A stretch of 64,000 bases of DNA from Maridesulfovibrio sp. (GCF_963667685.1 NZ_OY763931.1:434001-498000); one strand, 5' to 3'. Counted from the first letter of the stretch, positions 34,400 through 45,800 are shown. A program made the numbers and translations. The notes: generated by a model not told the origin, from the letters alone.

Positions 34400-35222
34400 A
34401 ACTAAATTGGGAGGAGAATCAGGGGCTGTCTCGGTTCCCTCCCCATTTCCCGAATTGCGGTTGAAATCCGTTGCATACGAAGATTTGTCCGTATTTTTAG
34501 CCTCTGCGCGGCGTGCTGATTTTTGCCTGTCCGAGAAAATCGTTCATATCTGGAAAATCAGGAATGAGGGGCTGAGGTTCCCTGCCGGACAGCTGGCTTT
34601 GCTTTCCGAAGATGAAAGGGGGCGAGCCTCTCTTATGGCCAACACGCTTTTGAAATCCCGTTTTTTGACTTTCCATGTTTTCCTGCGATGCATGCTCTCT
34701 ATGTATATCGGTAGTGGGCCGCAAGGAGTGTGTTTCTCTTACAATGATTATGGAAAACCGGAGCTTGGTAGCGAAAATATATTTTTTAATCTTTCCCATT
34801 CGGGCGATCTGGCTGTTGCTGCGTTCTCCGGCTGCAATGAACTGGGAGTGGATATAGAACGTGTGAAACCTGTCCCGGAAGCCGTGGAGATCGCCCGAAA
34901 TTTTTTTTCCCGTATTGAAACGCGTTGGATTGGCGCTGTGAATGGGATGGAGCGTTGGAAACGTTTTTTGCGTTGCTGGGTCATACGCGAAGCCTGCGTT
35001 AAGGCCATAGGAACCGGACTTTCCATGCCGCTAAATTCATTTGAGGTCTGTTTGCCGGAAATGACCGGAATTAATCAACCAGAATCATTTTACGGGCGGC
35101 CTTTTGTCGTGAGCTTGGGTACTGCGCACCGATTATCCGTGCGTGAATTTATCCCTGATGATTCTTGTCTGGGAGCACTGGCGGTTTTGCATAAGCACCC
35201 TGATTTTTCCTTATTACACTGA
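34389..35222 (+). CDS. Sfp-type 4'-phosphopantetheinyl transferase
   Basis: The 277-residue product is taken from ATG 34389, overlapping the thioesterase end; the exact start is uncertain because no strong binding site is visible. The catalytic segments of the Sfp/EntD family are present: GKPEL, FFNLSHSGDLAVAAF, ELGVDIERV, and WVIREACVKAIGTGL (usual WxxKEAxxK, with Arg for Lys). It converts apo carrier domains to the holo form by adding phosphopantetheine to Ser. It should activate the five carrier domains of the two synthases (two ACP and two PCP in one, plus one ACP and one PCP in the other, six in all). Confidence 0.9.
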   Translation: MQYKTKLGGESGAVSVPSPFPELRLKSVAYEDLSVFLASARRADFCLSEKIVHIWKIRNEGLRFPAGQLALLSEDERGRASLMANTLLKSRFLTFHVFLRCMLSMYIGSGPQGVCFSYNDYGKPELGSENIFFNLSHSGDLAVAAFSGCNELGVDIERVKPVPEAVEIARNFFSRIETRWIGAVNGMERWKRFLRCWVIREACVKAIGTGLSMPLNSFEVCLPEMTGINQPESFYGRPFVVSLGTAHRLSVREFIPDDSCLGALAVLHKHPDFSLLH

Positions 35223-35250
35223 ATTTTAAGCAAGTTGTAGGTGCCCTTTT

Positions 35251-36384
35251 ATGAAAAAGATCGGAATATTAGGTGGGTATGGCAAGGTTGGAAGCGTCGC
35301 TGCCAACCATCTGGCCAAAATCGACGGCGTTGAATTGTTGATAGCCGGACGTAATGAAGGTGCAGCCTTGAATGCCGCCATTGAGCTGGAAGGCAGTTAC
35401 GCGGATGAAAGCGGTAAATCGTTTCAGGGGATTGGGGTGGATGTTAATGACCCTGCCGCTCTGGATGCTTTTTGTGGGCAGTGCGATGTGGTTCTGAATT
35501 GTACGGGACCAACAGCACTTATCGGTGATGTGGTGGCAAGAACCGCAATACTCAATGGAGCGCATTTTGTTGATCCCGGCGGATATGATTATGTCTTGGA
35601 TCAACTTAAGGATCTGCGCGATAAGGCCGCTGAAAAATCTCTTAAAATTTGTCTTGCCGCAGGCATTGTGCCCGGAATTTCCGCGTTACTTCCTGCTCTG
35701 GCGGCAGCTGAATTTACTGAAGTTCATTCCATGGATTGTTATTTTGCAGGGGAAGACAGCTGGTCTTACGGCTCTGCCTACGACATGACTTGCGGCATGC
35801 ATGAACTCAGTCAGCTTGGCCCCTGTATGATTTGTAAGGGAGAAGAGCAGAAGCTGTCTTTTCCCGAAAGATTCATTCATGTTCCCACGCTTCCGGAACC
35901 AATGGGGAAAAGTCTGGCCCAGCCTTTTTACACCAAAGAGTTCCAGAGAGTGTGCAAGGGCATTGATGCAGATGAGTCCCGTTGTTTCTGGGTCAATACG
36001 GGGCCTGCCTTCTTTTTGGCTCTTGGGGCTGTTCGCTTATTTAAATTGTATCGTTCCGGCAGTCAGATAGAGCGCTCAGCGAAGATGCTGTGCCGTGCTT
36101 CGGCTATGGATGGCAAAAGAAGACCGCCAAAGGGTTACATGCTCTGCACTGTAATTACAGGTGTTCGTGACTGGATCAAAGAGACAAAGACCTATTGGTT
36201 GTATTTTCCTGATTCATACACAGGAACCGGACTGGCTTCCGGATTGATGGTCCAAAAGATTGTCGAGGACCAGTCTGAAAAGTCAGTGATGGGCTTTTTC
36301 CCGGATATGGTTGAGGCTTCTGATGTTTTGTCTGTTTTGGAAAGTGAAGGAATCAGCCTGCAAGTGAAGGCAGGAGGAGTATAG
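35251..36384 (+). CDS. Saccharopine-dehydrogenase-like NAD(P)-dependent reductase
   Basis: The 377-residue protein starts at ATG 35251. The N-terminal Rossmann loop is ILGGYGKVGS, followed by DVNDPAALDAFCGQCDVVLNCTGP, typical of the saccharopine dehydrogenase/carbonyl-reductase group. A central segment holds CLAAGIVPGISALLPALAA. In related thiazoline siderophore pathways an imine reductase (YbtU, PchG) reduces one thiazoline to thiazolidine; those belong to a different oxidoreductase family. A similar tailoring role here is only an inference from context. It could instead act on the aldehyde released by the terminal reductase domain. Confidence 0.75.
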   Translation: MKKIGILGGYGKVGSVAANHLAKIDGVELLIAGRNEGAALNAAIELEGSYADESGKSFQGIGVDVNDPAALDAFCGQCDVVLNCTGPTALIGDVVARTAILNGAHFVDPGGYDYVLDQLKDLRDKAAEKSLKICLAAGIVPGISALLPALAAAEFTEVHSMDCYFAGEDSWSYGSAYDMTCGMHELSQLGPCMICKGEEQKLSFPERFIHVPTLPEPMGKSLAQPFYTKEFQRVCKGIDADESRCFWVNTGPAFFLALGAVRLFKLYRSGSQIERSAKMLCRASAMDGKRRPPKGYMLCTVITGVRDWIKETKTYWLYFPDSYTGTGLASGLMVQKIVEDQSEKSVMGFFPDMVEASDVLSVLESEGISLQVKAGGV

Positions 36385-37149
36385 ATGTTTAAGAAAATGT
36401 TCATGATGATAATGATGGTTCTGGTGTTCTCCTCTTCGGCTGCGGCCATTACCGGGCAGGAAGTTGCTGAACGTATGGATGCTGTTGATGTCAGCAAATG
36501 CGGTCAGATGGATGTGGTCATGGTTATCAGGCGCGGTGAGCAGAAAATGGCCCGGGTTATGACCGTACGCAAGAAGAAATTCGGTGATTCGGAAAAGCAG
36601 GTTATCCACTTTGCAAAACCCGCAGATGTTCGCGGCACCTCATATCTGACCTGGGCCTACAAGGATGTCGGCATGGAAGATGACATGTGGGTTTATATGC
36701 CGTCAGAATCATTGGTGCGCAGAATCAGCGGGGGCGGAAAGAAAGGGCCTTTCATGCGTAGTGACTATGCCAACGAGGATATCTCCCGGCGGGAGGTTGC
36801 TGATGATAAACACACACTGGTCGGCGAAGAGAATCTTTTCGGGGTAGACTGCTATGTCGTTGAAATGGTTCCCGTGCTGCCTGCAAAAACTAATTATACT
36901 AAACGACTGGTCTGGATTCGCAAGGATATCTGGCTGCCCGCAAAAATCGAGTATTACAACAAGAAAAACACCATGTTCAAGGAACTCCTGTATGGCGGCT
37001 ACCAAAAGATACAGGGCATCTGGACAACAACCCGCCAGAAAATGACAACTCCCGCCCGCGGCACTGAAACGATCATGGAGTACCGGAACGTTGAATATAA
37101 TACCGGTCTTGATGATGCCATCTTCCAGCAAACTGATTTAAAACGCTGA
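36385..37149 (+). CDS. LolA-like outer-membrane lipoprotein-sorting protein
   Basis: The 254-residue product starts immediately after the preceding stop. It has a signal peptide (MFKKMFMMIMMVLVFSSSAA) and the LolA-like fold of proteins encoded beside MMPL/RND exporters, with GTSYLTWAYKD, DDMWVYMPS and FKELLYGGYQ. It is predicted periplasmic. It probably ferries a hydrophobic cargo or links the RND pump to the outer membrane. Family assignment is good; cargo is unknown. Confidence 0.82.
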   Translation: MFKKMFMMIMMVLVFSSSAAAITGQEVAERMDAVDVSKCGQMDVVMVIRRGEQKMARVMTVRKKKFGDSEKQVIHFAKPADVRGTSYLTWAYKDVGMEDDMWVYMPSESLVRRISGGGKKGPFMRSDYANEDISRREVADDKHTLVGEENLFGVDCYVVEMVPVLPAKTNYTKRLVWIRKDIWLPAKIEYYNKKNTMFKELLYGGYQKIQGIWTTTRQKMTTPARGTETIMEYRNVEYNTGLDDAIFQQTDLKR

Positions 37150-37181
37150 TATCGGAACTTATTTTGCCCAAGAACGAAAGA

Positions 37182-38648
37182 ATGAATATATATAGAAGTG
37201 TTGTATCGATTGATCAGCTGCTGAGAAACAGTTTTTATCTGTTTTTACTGGGGATATTGGCAATGCTGGGCATTACCTGCCTTTCCAGTACTTCCTGCGC
37301 TGAAGAGGGTGCTTTTTCTGCACAGGTCCGTAAAGGCGGTTCGAATATGGTTCAAGGGGACCCGTTTGCAGTTGAAGGAGATTCATTTGAGTCGCTGATT
37401 GAGGAGAGTCCTGAGTTTTCCACTCTTGATGAGGATGAAAATAAATTTGTTCTCGGAGGATACCTTGAGTCGCGTAACCAGTTGTCGCTGGTTCATTTTG
37501 AAGAGCCGATCTCATTGCGTCAGAGAATGCGCCTTGAGGGCGGATGGAAGCATAAAGAGTTTTCAGCTTTTGTCAGTACTGATACCGATCTAGAAGCTGC
37601 AGCCTATACATGGGAAGGGGATAACAGGGCAAAGTTCTTTGAGTTCCAAGAGTTTTACCTGACTTACGATACCGAGTCTCTGGATATGTTTATCGGGCGT
37701 AAAATCCATCGCTGGGGAACAGGTGACGGTGTAAATCCTCTGGACTTGATCAACCCTCTGGATGTCAGGGACCCTGTGGCAGCAGGTAATGCTGATAACC
37801 GTGTTCCGGCTTTTTTGATGAGTACTACTTATTCTATAGGTGTATGGTCACTGGAAGGGGTGATTCTGCCCAGAGGGGCTGTAAATGATCAGTCGCATCA
37901 GGGTAACCCGTGGACCCCCAAGGGGCTGCGTGATTTGTATGCCCTTGAGGATCAGGGAGATCTGAACATTGAGGGGCGTGATGTTCCTGATGAGTGGTTC
38001 AGTGATATGGAGTTCGGTGGAAAACTTACGGCTACTCTGGGTAAGATCGATCTGTCATTTATCGCCTATTCCGGTTATATCAATTCTCCATTATATAAAT
38101 ATAGCTCCGGAACGTCCGGAGTTCCTTCATATACGCCAGTTTATCCCAGTTTTTCGGCTTTCGGGTTCAACTTCGCTTCCAGTCTCGGCGCTTCTTCCAC
38201 CCTGCGGGGAGAGTTCGCGTACAAGCCTTCGTATCCTGTGGCTATTGTCGAGGGCGACGGTATCGGTCGCCGTGACCTTTGGCAGGGTGTTCTTGGCGTG
38301 GATTATGACCATGAAGGTGCTTATTATCTTAACATTCAATTTTTTGCCGATTTTTTTGCGGGTAATCTTTTAGGCGAGACCGGAACAGTGAACAGTCCTA
38401 GAAGCAGGTACGGTATCACCTATGAGTTAAGCGGTAAGTATTTCAATGATGATTTGAAAGCTGGCGTACGCGGTTCGGCATACGCCAGCAATGATGGAAC
38501 GTTGACTGATATTTTCAGCGAGTACCAGTTCGGTGACAACTGGAAGCTGTCTTCCGGGGTTATGATATGGACAGGTGAAGCTTCCGGAACAATGGGACAA
38601 TATGATTCGAACGATACACTCTATATGACACTCAGATATTCATTTTAG
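37182..38648 (+). CDS. DUF1302-like outer-membrane beta-barrel protein
   Basis: The 488-residue product is read from ATG 37182; a TTG at 37164 is an alternative. A hydrophobic N-terminal export segment with a Cys-containing region (STSCAEEG) precedes an acidic linker. A barrel with alternating strands follows and ends in YDSNDTLYMTLRYSF, with the terminal Phe of outer-membrane proteins. Motifs FIGRKIHRWGTGDGVNPLDL and the following DVRDPV are typical of DUF1302-type barrels that accompany RND exporters and LolA-like proteins. It is the last gene of the rightward operon, and converges with the AraC gene only eight bases away. It may be the outer-membrane exit of the exporter. Confidence 0.8.
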   Translation: MNIYRSVVSIDQLLRNSFYLFLLGILAMLGITCLSSTSCAEEGAFSAQVRKGGSNMVQGDPFAVEGDSFESLIEESPEFSTLDEDENKFVLGGYLESRNQLSLVHFEEPISLRQRMRLEGGWKHKEFSAFVSTDTDLEAAAYTWEGDNRAKFFEFQEFYLTYDTESLDMFIGRKIHRWGTGDGVNPLDLINPLDVRDPVAAGNADNRVPAFLMSTTYSIGVWSLEGVILPRGAVNDQSHQGNPWTPKGLRDLYALEDQGDLNIEGRDVPDEWFSDMEFGGKLTATLGKIDLSFIAYSGYINSPLYKYSSGTSGVPSYTPVYPSFSAFGFNFASSLGASSTLRGEFAYKPSYPVAIVEGDGIGRRDLWQGVLGVDYDHEGAYYLNIQFFADFFAGNLLGETGTVNSPRSRYGITYELSGKYFNDDLKAGVRGSAYASNDGTLTDIFSEYQFGDNWKLSSGVMIWTGEASGTMGQYDSNDTLYMTLRYSF

Positions 38649-38656
38649 AAGAGCAG

Positions 38657-39649
38657 CTAGACTATCAAGGCAGATATGTTTCGCTGGTGCTGTTTCAAGT
38701 TTTCCGCTTGATAACGTTTCGGTTGTAGCCCGTATTGTTCGACAAACGCGCGTGACAGATGGCTGGGGCTTGAGAATCCGCACTCATAGGCAACCTCAGC
38801 AACACTTCTTCTTCCGTCTTCAAGCATTCTTCTGGAGCACTCCAGCCGTTCCTGTCTCAGAACCCCGAAAACGGTCTTGCCGTATATGGTTTTAAAAAGC
38901 TGATTGAGTCGAGTGTGAGTTATGCCGGCCTGTTTAGCCAGACTTAGAAGCGAAGGCGGAGAAGCGATGTCCAGCATCAGTATTTCGTATGCTCTCATGA
39001 CTGCCTGATGCTCATAAGTCGTAATCTTTTTAGTTTTAATCAGGGCACAATCAAGAAGACTGAGTTGAGTGTACATTAGCTCAAGGGCTTTGTATTCAAG
39101 GAATATCTTTTTCATCGAGCCGCTGAGCATGCATTCCAGAATCTGCTGTGCAGTTATCTGAATGGGGAGCGGTAATTCCGTTTCATTAAAGAAAGGGCGT
39201 GGATTTTTTGACTTGATCCTGGCATGAAGCTGCGGGCAGACTGAGCGTCCGGCTTCGTCAACAAGATGAAGCAAAGTTTCAGGATGAATTTGCAGACCTA
39301 CAGATTGTAGTGGTACTCCATTTTGGGTTGTGGAAATCCCCTTGGTTTCAGGAAGATAAGATAAGGTTAGTTTTTTGCTGTGTGTTTTAATTGAATGTTG
39401 TTTTTGATTTTTATCAATAACAGTAAGCCGCGTGTCCCCCGACAAGCAGTATAGAAATTCGACCGGGGCGGATTCGGATTCAAATTCAAATTGAACAGTC
39501 TCTTCCAAGGCTGGAAGTTTCTGGACAATCAGCTTGATTCCGCTCCTGATCTGATACTCCTCCCACGCAACCTCCTTTTGCGACTCCAGAAGCCATTTCT
39601 TTGAAACATTCTCACAATGTTTCCAGTTGTTTGTGTTGATTACAACCAT
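38657..39649 (-). CDS. AraC-family regulator (PchR/YbtA type)
   Basis: The 330-residue protein is read from ATG 39649 behind TTGGAGGAA. A long N-terminal domain (about 1-215) binds the effector. The C-terminal pair of helix-turn-helices (about 225-325) contains LLSLAKQAGITHTRLNQLFK and VAEVAYECGFSSPSHLSRAF. The layout and context match PchR and YbtA, which activate siderophore synthesis and receptor genes when the ferri-siderophore is present. It lies between the two divisions of the locus. Its promoter carries a Fur-box-like sequence (39690-39708). Confidence 0.9.
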   Translation of the reverse strand: MVVINTNNWKHCENVSKKWLLESQKEVAWEEYQIRSGIKLIVQKLPALEETVQFEFESESAPVEFLYCLSGDTRLTVIDKNQKQHSIKTHSKKLTLSYLPETKGISTTQNGVPLQSVGLQIHPETLLHLVDEAGRSVCPQLHARIKSKNPRPFFNETELPLPIQITAQQILECMLSGSMKKIFLEYKALELMYTQLSLLDCALIKTKKITTYEHQAVMRAYEILMLDIASPPSLLSLAKQAGITHTRLNQLFKTIYGKTVFGVLRQERLECSRRMLEDGRRSVAEVAYECGFSSPSHLSRAFVEQYGLQPKRYQAENLKQHQRNISALIV

Positions 39650-39689
39650 AGTTTCCTCCAATTCAGAGGCAACATAACACCGCTCCTTT

Positions 39690-39708
39690 GATATCGCAAG
39701 TCATTATC
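39690..39708 (-). promoter_or_regulatory. Fur-box-like sequence before the AraC gene
   Basis: Read leftward the sequence is GATAATGACTTGCGATATC, which matches the classical 19-base Fur box at 13 positions, including a perfect GATAATGA half. It lies 40 to 60 bases before the start codon, in the promoter zone. Confidence 0.5.
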
Positions 39709-39729
39709 ATGTTGAAGTGTGTTCAATTT

Positions 39730-39772
39730 AAAACAAAACAAGGCCGCGCTTATGTGTGGGTGGCCTTGTTTT
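39730..39772 (-). terminator. Terminator of the synthase operon
   Basis: AAAACAAGGCC (39735-39745) pairs with GGCCTTGTTTT (39762-39772). On the minus strand a T-rich tract follows the hairpin. It isolates the synthase transcript from the AraC gene downstream. Confidence 0.8.
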
Positions 39773-39809
39773 TGTTTGGATAAGATTTTTCCGGTTGAGT
39801 AGAATCTTA

Positions 39810-42800
39810 TTATGCCATTAGTGTGCGCAGATACAGGGGAAGGAGTTCTTCTATCTTCGGAAAGACAACAGTGCCTTCCTCCAGGGCTTCCTGTGCATTT
39901 GTATTATCAAAGACGAGCTGTCTCGATATTTTCTGCGGATCAACTTTCTGCGGGAAGATAGGCAGTAGCGGAAACAGCGAATTTTCCGGTCTGTTAATTC
40001 TTTTTCGCCATTCAGCATAAGGTACAACATCGAGTTGCGCTCCGGCTTTATGTATGGCCGCTATGAGGGTCGAAGCCTGAACAGGGTTGAACCCGTCAAT
40101 GTTGAAGAAGCGTTTATCGGAATTACTAAGGGCAATATGGGTTATTGCCTCGGCGACAACATCGACAGGCAGGAAGTTTTCAGTCCGGTCAAGGTCAGGA
40201 AAGCAGCCGGCCTGCATTGAACCTTTTACAATTCGGTAAAGGAAATCCTCCTTGTTCCAACTTCCGTTACGGCTTGATCCGGTAATAAGTCCGGGACGGT
40301 AAATGCTGACCGGTACACCGTGTTCCGCTGCCTGATTAAGAACTTTTTCAGCAATCCATTTGCTCTGAGGGTATCCGCCGAAAACCTGCATATCCTGATC
40401 TATGGGTTCTTCTTCATATATCTTCAGTGAAGTTTCGGCTCTCATGGGACTGAATACAGAAACGGTTGAGACATGATGAATATGTTTCTGCCGTCCGGTG
40501 CATGCCAGCCTTACTGCCTCTCTTACACCCCGGACATTGGGCCCGAGCAGGGTTTCGTATGAATAGATATAGTGAACCAGTGCGCCGGAATTGAAGATGG
40601 AATCGGCTTTCTCCGCCAGTTGTTCGAAGTCATCGGGGCTTAGACCATATCTTTTTTCAGACAGATCACCGGGTATTATCTCGATTTTATGCAGGTCATT
40701 TTGGAAATCAAGACCATAGTCTGACGCTGTCTTCAGTATTCTTTCAAGGCCGTTTTCTTTGTCCTTTGCCCTTACAAGGCAGAAAACTTTTTCGACCCTG
40801 GCCTTCAGAAGCGAAGCAAGAATATGGCTTCCCACAAAACCGGTAGCTCCGGTGATGAATGGTTTCTTGATTTCCGCAGGTTTTGCCGTGTTGCGATTTG
40901 CAAGGTCAGCAGGGACCAGCGCACCTATGCTGTTTGCTGAAGGGTGTCTTGCCAGTACTGAAGTATGCAGGATATCGACAACCTTTTCAGAATCTCCCGC
41001 TGCACCATGTTGCTCCAACGAATCCATGTTCTCTGTTTTTTGAGTGTCGAAGTAGTTGGCAAGGCCTTTTATTGTGGGAGATTCAAAGAATCTTGGCAGG
41101 GCAAATTCAGTATTAAAGGCTTTACGCAATTCAAGGGTTATTCGTGCAGCAAGGACTGAATCCCCCCCGGCCGAAAAAAAGTCCATATTCGGATGGGACT
41201 TCTCCCGTTGCAACAGGGAGTTCCAGATTTCTGCGACCTTCATTTCAGTTTCAGTCAGGCGGGTGTCCCCCCCCATTGGTTCGCTTGTCTCTTTCGCGGG
41301 CTCAGGCAGGGCCTTGCGGTCAATCTTTCCGCTGGGAGTTACCGGGAACTCTTCAAGCTTCATGAAATGGGACGGAACCATATAGCGGGGCAGCATCTTT
41401 GATGCGTAGTCCCTGAAGTCCTCCTCTCCGGCTGTTCCAATGTAATAGCAGACCAGTTTGGTCGCGGTCCCAGTCCTAAGTGCTACAACAGACAGGCTGC
41501 TGATTTTAGCATGGTTGCCCAGAATATGTTCAACCTCGGCAGGTTCAACCCGGTGTCCGTTGACCTTGACCTGAAAATCACGCCGCCCGGCAATAGTCAG
41601 GATACCTTTGGCGGTAATGGTTCCCAAGTCACCGGTGCGGTAGAGCCTTTGCCCAGTGTCCGGGTGGTGGATGAATGCTTTGTCGGTTCTGGTTTTGTCT
41701 TTGTAGTAGCCCATAGCCAGACCTTTTCCGCCGATGTACAGATCACCCAGCACATGTTCGGGGCAGGGTTGCAGTGATTCGTCAAGAACATACCACTGCT
41801 GGTTGTCCATGGGATAGCCGTAAGGTATGGGGCCGTCAGAAGGTTTGTGGTCAGAGATGGGCAGGCAGATTGACCAGATTGCCGCTTCAGTGGCTCCGCC
41901 AAGGCTGTGGATGGTGGAATTGGCCGCGATCTTTTTCATCCTGACGGGTGTGTCCGGTGAAATTTTATCTCCGCTGAGCATAACAGTGCGTAGAAGAGGA
42001 AGGTACTTATTGCTGGATTCGGCATATTCGATGGCCAGCTGAAGCAGGGCCGGGGCCGAGTTCCAGACTGTGCACTGGTAAAGCGACAGGCATTCAAGCC
42101 AGTGCGCGGGGTCTCTTTGCCCTTTGTCGTCGGGAAGAACCAAAGCTGCCCCGGCGGCAAAGGCTCCAAAGATGTCATACACGGACAAGTCGAAGGTCAG
42201 TCGGGAGACTCCGAATATTCTGTCATTACGGTTGATTGAATATCTTCTGTTGATATCCAGAATCGTGTTAACAGCGGCTTCATGGCTAATTGCCACTCCC
42301 TTGGGCTTTCCGGTGGAGCCGGAGGTGTAGATTACATAGGCCAGCTCATCCGGTTGCGTCGGGGTGCGTTCCAGCATTTTCTTTTCGTCATGAACTGGTT
42401 GCAGGCTGGCTGCAATCTCTTCAGTCAGCACAATTTCCAGCCCGGCTTCATTAATCAGTGTTTCGTATCGAGATTCAGGGAGTTCATGATCGATGGGTAC
42501 AAATGCCGCGCCTGATGCGCATATACCTACAACCGCAGCTATCTGCATTGCTCCTTTGGGAATGCTAATGCCTACTGGAGTTCCGGCAGTGATACCTTTT
42601 TCTTCAAGCCATCGGGCTATGGCCTCAGCCTGACGGGTCAGCTGGGCATAGGTCCACAGTCCGTCCGGGGTGATAACCGCCGGCCCGTTCGGATTAATTT
42701 GGAGGGCCTCTTGAAAGAGGGAGAATAATGTCTGAGGCGGTAAGTCCGCTTCAGTATTGTTCATGTTTTTAATGAGTTCAGCTGTCCGTCGTGGCAGGAC

Positions 42801-45800
42801 ATCAAATGATTTCTGCTGCCATGCGGAGTCGCTTTCAGTCAGAGATTCAAGAGTCTGCACATATGCTGAAAGCATATCGTCGATCATGGATTCATGGAAC
42901 AGTTCATCAACGGCATCCCAATGTATTACGAGATCTCCTTGTTCCTCATGAACTTGATTATCGAGCCATACCTGAGGAGTCTGGCTGATATTGAAACCGC
43001 GTTCTCCCATAGCTTCAAGCAGCTGTGGGCCTGAACCGCCGGAAATGTTGCTGGTAAATACTACCGGGTAACTTTCGCCGAAAGACATGCGCCCGGATCG
43101 GGTCAGTCTGCGGATCACCTGAACCCCGGTTAAGGATGAATGCTCCATATCCTGCCAGAAACGATCACGTATTGCAGCGAGACGTTCCCGAAAGGGTTTG
43201 GTCGGGTCATGATTTACTTCCAGCAGACTGAGGCTGGTGAAGTCCCCAACAATTTCATTAACTTGAGCATGATATGGTTGTCTGTTGAACAGGGTGATAT
43301 TCAGGCAGAAGTTATTGGAGCAGTTCCAGCGGCCGAGAACGTCAGCATAAACCGCCATGAGCAGTAAAGAGGCTGTGAAACCTTTTGCCTGAGCCTTTTC
43401 CTTGAGTGCGCTCCACTTCTCCTTGGGTAAGACCGCCAGATGTTGTTTGAATTTTGGAATGGTGATTGTCTCCGGTGGTACTGCCAGAGGAAGGTCGGGA
43501 CCATGGGGCAATTCCGGCAAGCGATCATCCCAGTAGGTTGATGCCGCTTCGAGTGCCTGCTGTCCTTCCACGGAATTTTGCCATTGCTTGTGGTCAGACA
43601 TGTATTGTTCAAAAGTATAATCCAGATTTTTGAACAAGCCCTGACTGCACGCTTCTTCGGGAGATCTATCTTCAGAAGCTTCATAAATATCACGAAGTTC
43701 GCGCATAATTATTTGCAGGCTTCGGGCATCCGCGAGAAGCAGGTCGATGCTGATGCATATACGGGTGAGGTCATCGGAGAACTGAACTGTCTGCACGGTA
43801 TAGAGGGGCCACTGAGATGTGTCGTGCACTTTGTGCGAAAGCTCGTTACGGACTTCAAGCATCTTCTGCTGTCCAGCCTCTTCAGACATTCCCCGCAGGT
43901 CATTATGTTTTATTTTGAATGCGGGAACCGAGGCAGAAATGCGTTGCATGCCGTCCGTGGTAATGGTCATGCGCAGCATGGGATGGCGTTTAATTAATTC
44001 ATCCCAGCTTGCGGAGTAACGTTGGCGGTCCAGATTTTTATAATCATATTCAGCATAACTGTGGCAGGAAATATCCCCCAAGGGCAGACTGCTGCTTCTT
44101 CCTGCCCAGTAAGCGTACTGGGCGTCAGTCAGTTCGAAATCCCGAATCTGTTGTTCTATTCTTTTGGCCGGAGCAGTTAAGGGAGTCTCTGTTGTTCCTG
44201 TCTTTTTACGCACCAGTTCGCAGATATTTTTAATTGTCGGGTTGGCGAATACTTCAGCCGGACTTAGTTTCGCACCAAGTTTTTTGCGAAGCTTCTGGGA
44301 CAGTTGTAGGAAGAGCAGGGAATCCAGACCGAACATGAGCAGGTTTTCTTCTATTTCCGGTGAGCTGTTTGACTTTAGAAGGTCCGCTACGGATTTACTT
44401 ATAAATGCTTCAAGGTCGTTGCTTACGGAAGTTTCAGGAGTCTGAACTGAATTATTCTTGGCGGAGGGTTGCCTTGAGTCCTCTTGAGCAGAAAGCTGTT
44501 CGCTAAGTAAAAACCATGGCTCGTTACCCATTGCGCTCATTCTGTCATAAAATACAGGCCAGTCGTTGTCTGTAGCATGAAGTACCGGTGCTGATTGCGG
44601 AATTGATTCCAGCACCTTGAGTGCTTTTTCAGCACTCAAGGCATGGATTCCTAGGGATTCGCGCTGTTCATGTCCCCGCACATCATCTTTGAGCATTCCG
44701 CAGTCATTGAAAGGCCCCCAGCTTATGCAGGTGGATGGCAGGCCTTGGGATTGGCGCATTTCACTAAGAGCTTCAAGGTAGCCGTTTGCAGCACTGTACG
44801 CCCCTGCGTTTGCGATTCCGTGCAGGGTGGCAATTGATGAAAACATCACGAAAATATCGGGTTCCATTCCCATTGAGGTTGTCATCTCATGGAGCAGGTT
44901 TGCGCCCTTGATTTTCGCTGAGGTCCGGCGTTGAAATTCATCGGGGAAGAGGTTTACCAGCGCTCTGTGGCTGCTTTCACCGGCCAGATGGTAAACCGCG
45001 CCAAGTTCAGGGACAGCTTTGCCGCAGTCTTCAAGCAGCTCCTTCACATCATTATTATTCGATATATTCGCAGCATGAAAATGAATTCGGATGTTTTGCT
45101 TTTGCAAGTCATCCCATTCTTTCTGTACGGCAGATTTTGGTTCATTTCTGGCGGTTAATAGGAAATTACGGCAGCCGTTCTGCACAAGATGTTTGATGAG
45201 GGTACGGCCAAGTCCGCCTGTAGCTCCACTGATTAGTGCGGTTTTGCCTTCGGGAACAGCCAGCATATTGCTGCGGAACTTGGAAATTGATTTTTCAGCA
45301 TCAAGACTTTTTAAAACCGGAGTCAACAGTTGCCCGCGACGGTAGGCATACTGACCGCAAGGAATAGACTGCCCCAGCACGTTCAGAACAGCCTCTTGAA
45401 ATGCATTCCAGTTGTTCAGGTCTATGCAGATCACTGCGGTTTGCGGATTCTCAGCGGCAAAAACCCGCGCAAGTTCCCAGATTGCTCTTTGCTCCGGTTT
45501 TGTATCCTCTCCTGCAACCGAAACAGCCCCCGATACTGCAAGAATGAAGGACCGTGTTCTGCCGAACTTTGATAGGTCGGAGAAAAAGCGCACGTGCTCT
45601 TCCAGATCAGGGCTTTTGGCACTGTAGATAATATCCAATTGCTGATCGAGTGAATAGCCTTCTGCTGTGGAGAGTTCCTCCTCGAGATTTTCCAGAGTGC
45701 CTGTATTCATGTTTGCGGTTTCAATCGTTCTGATCGGGTGTGGTCCGATAGAATTGAGCGAAAAGGAATTAGATGATCCTGAACGGATAAGCACATACGG

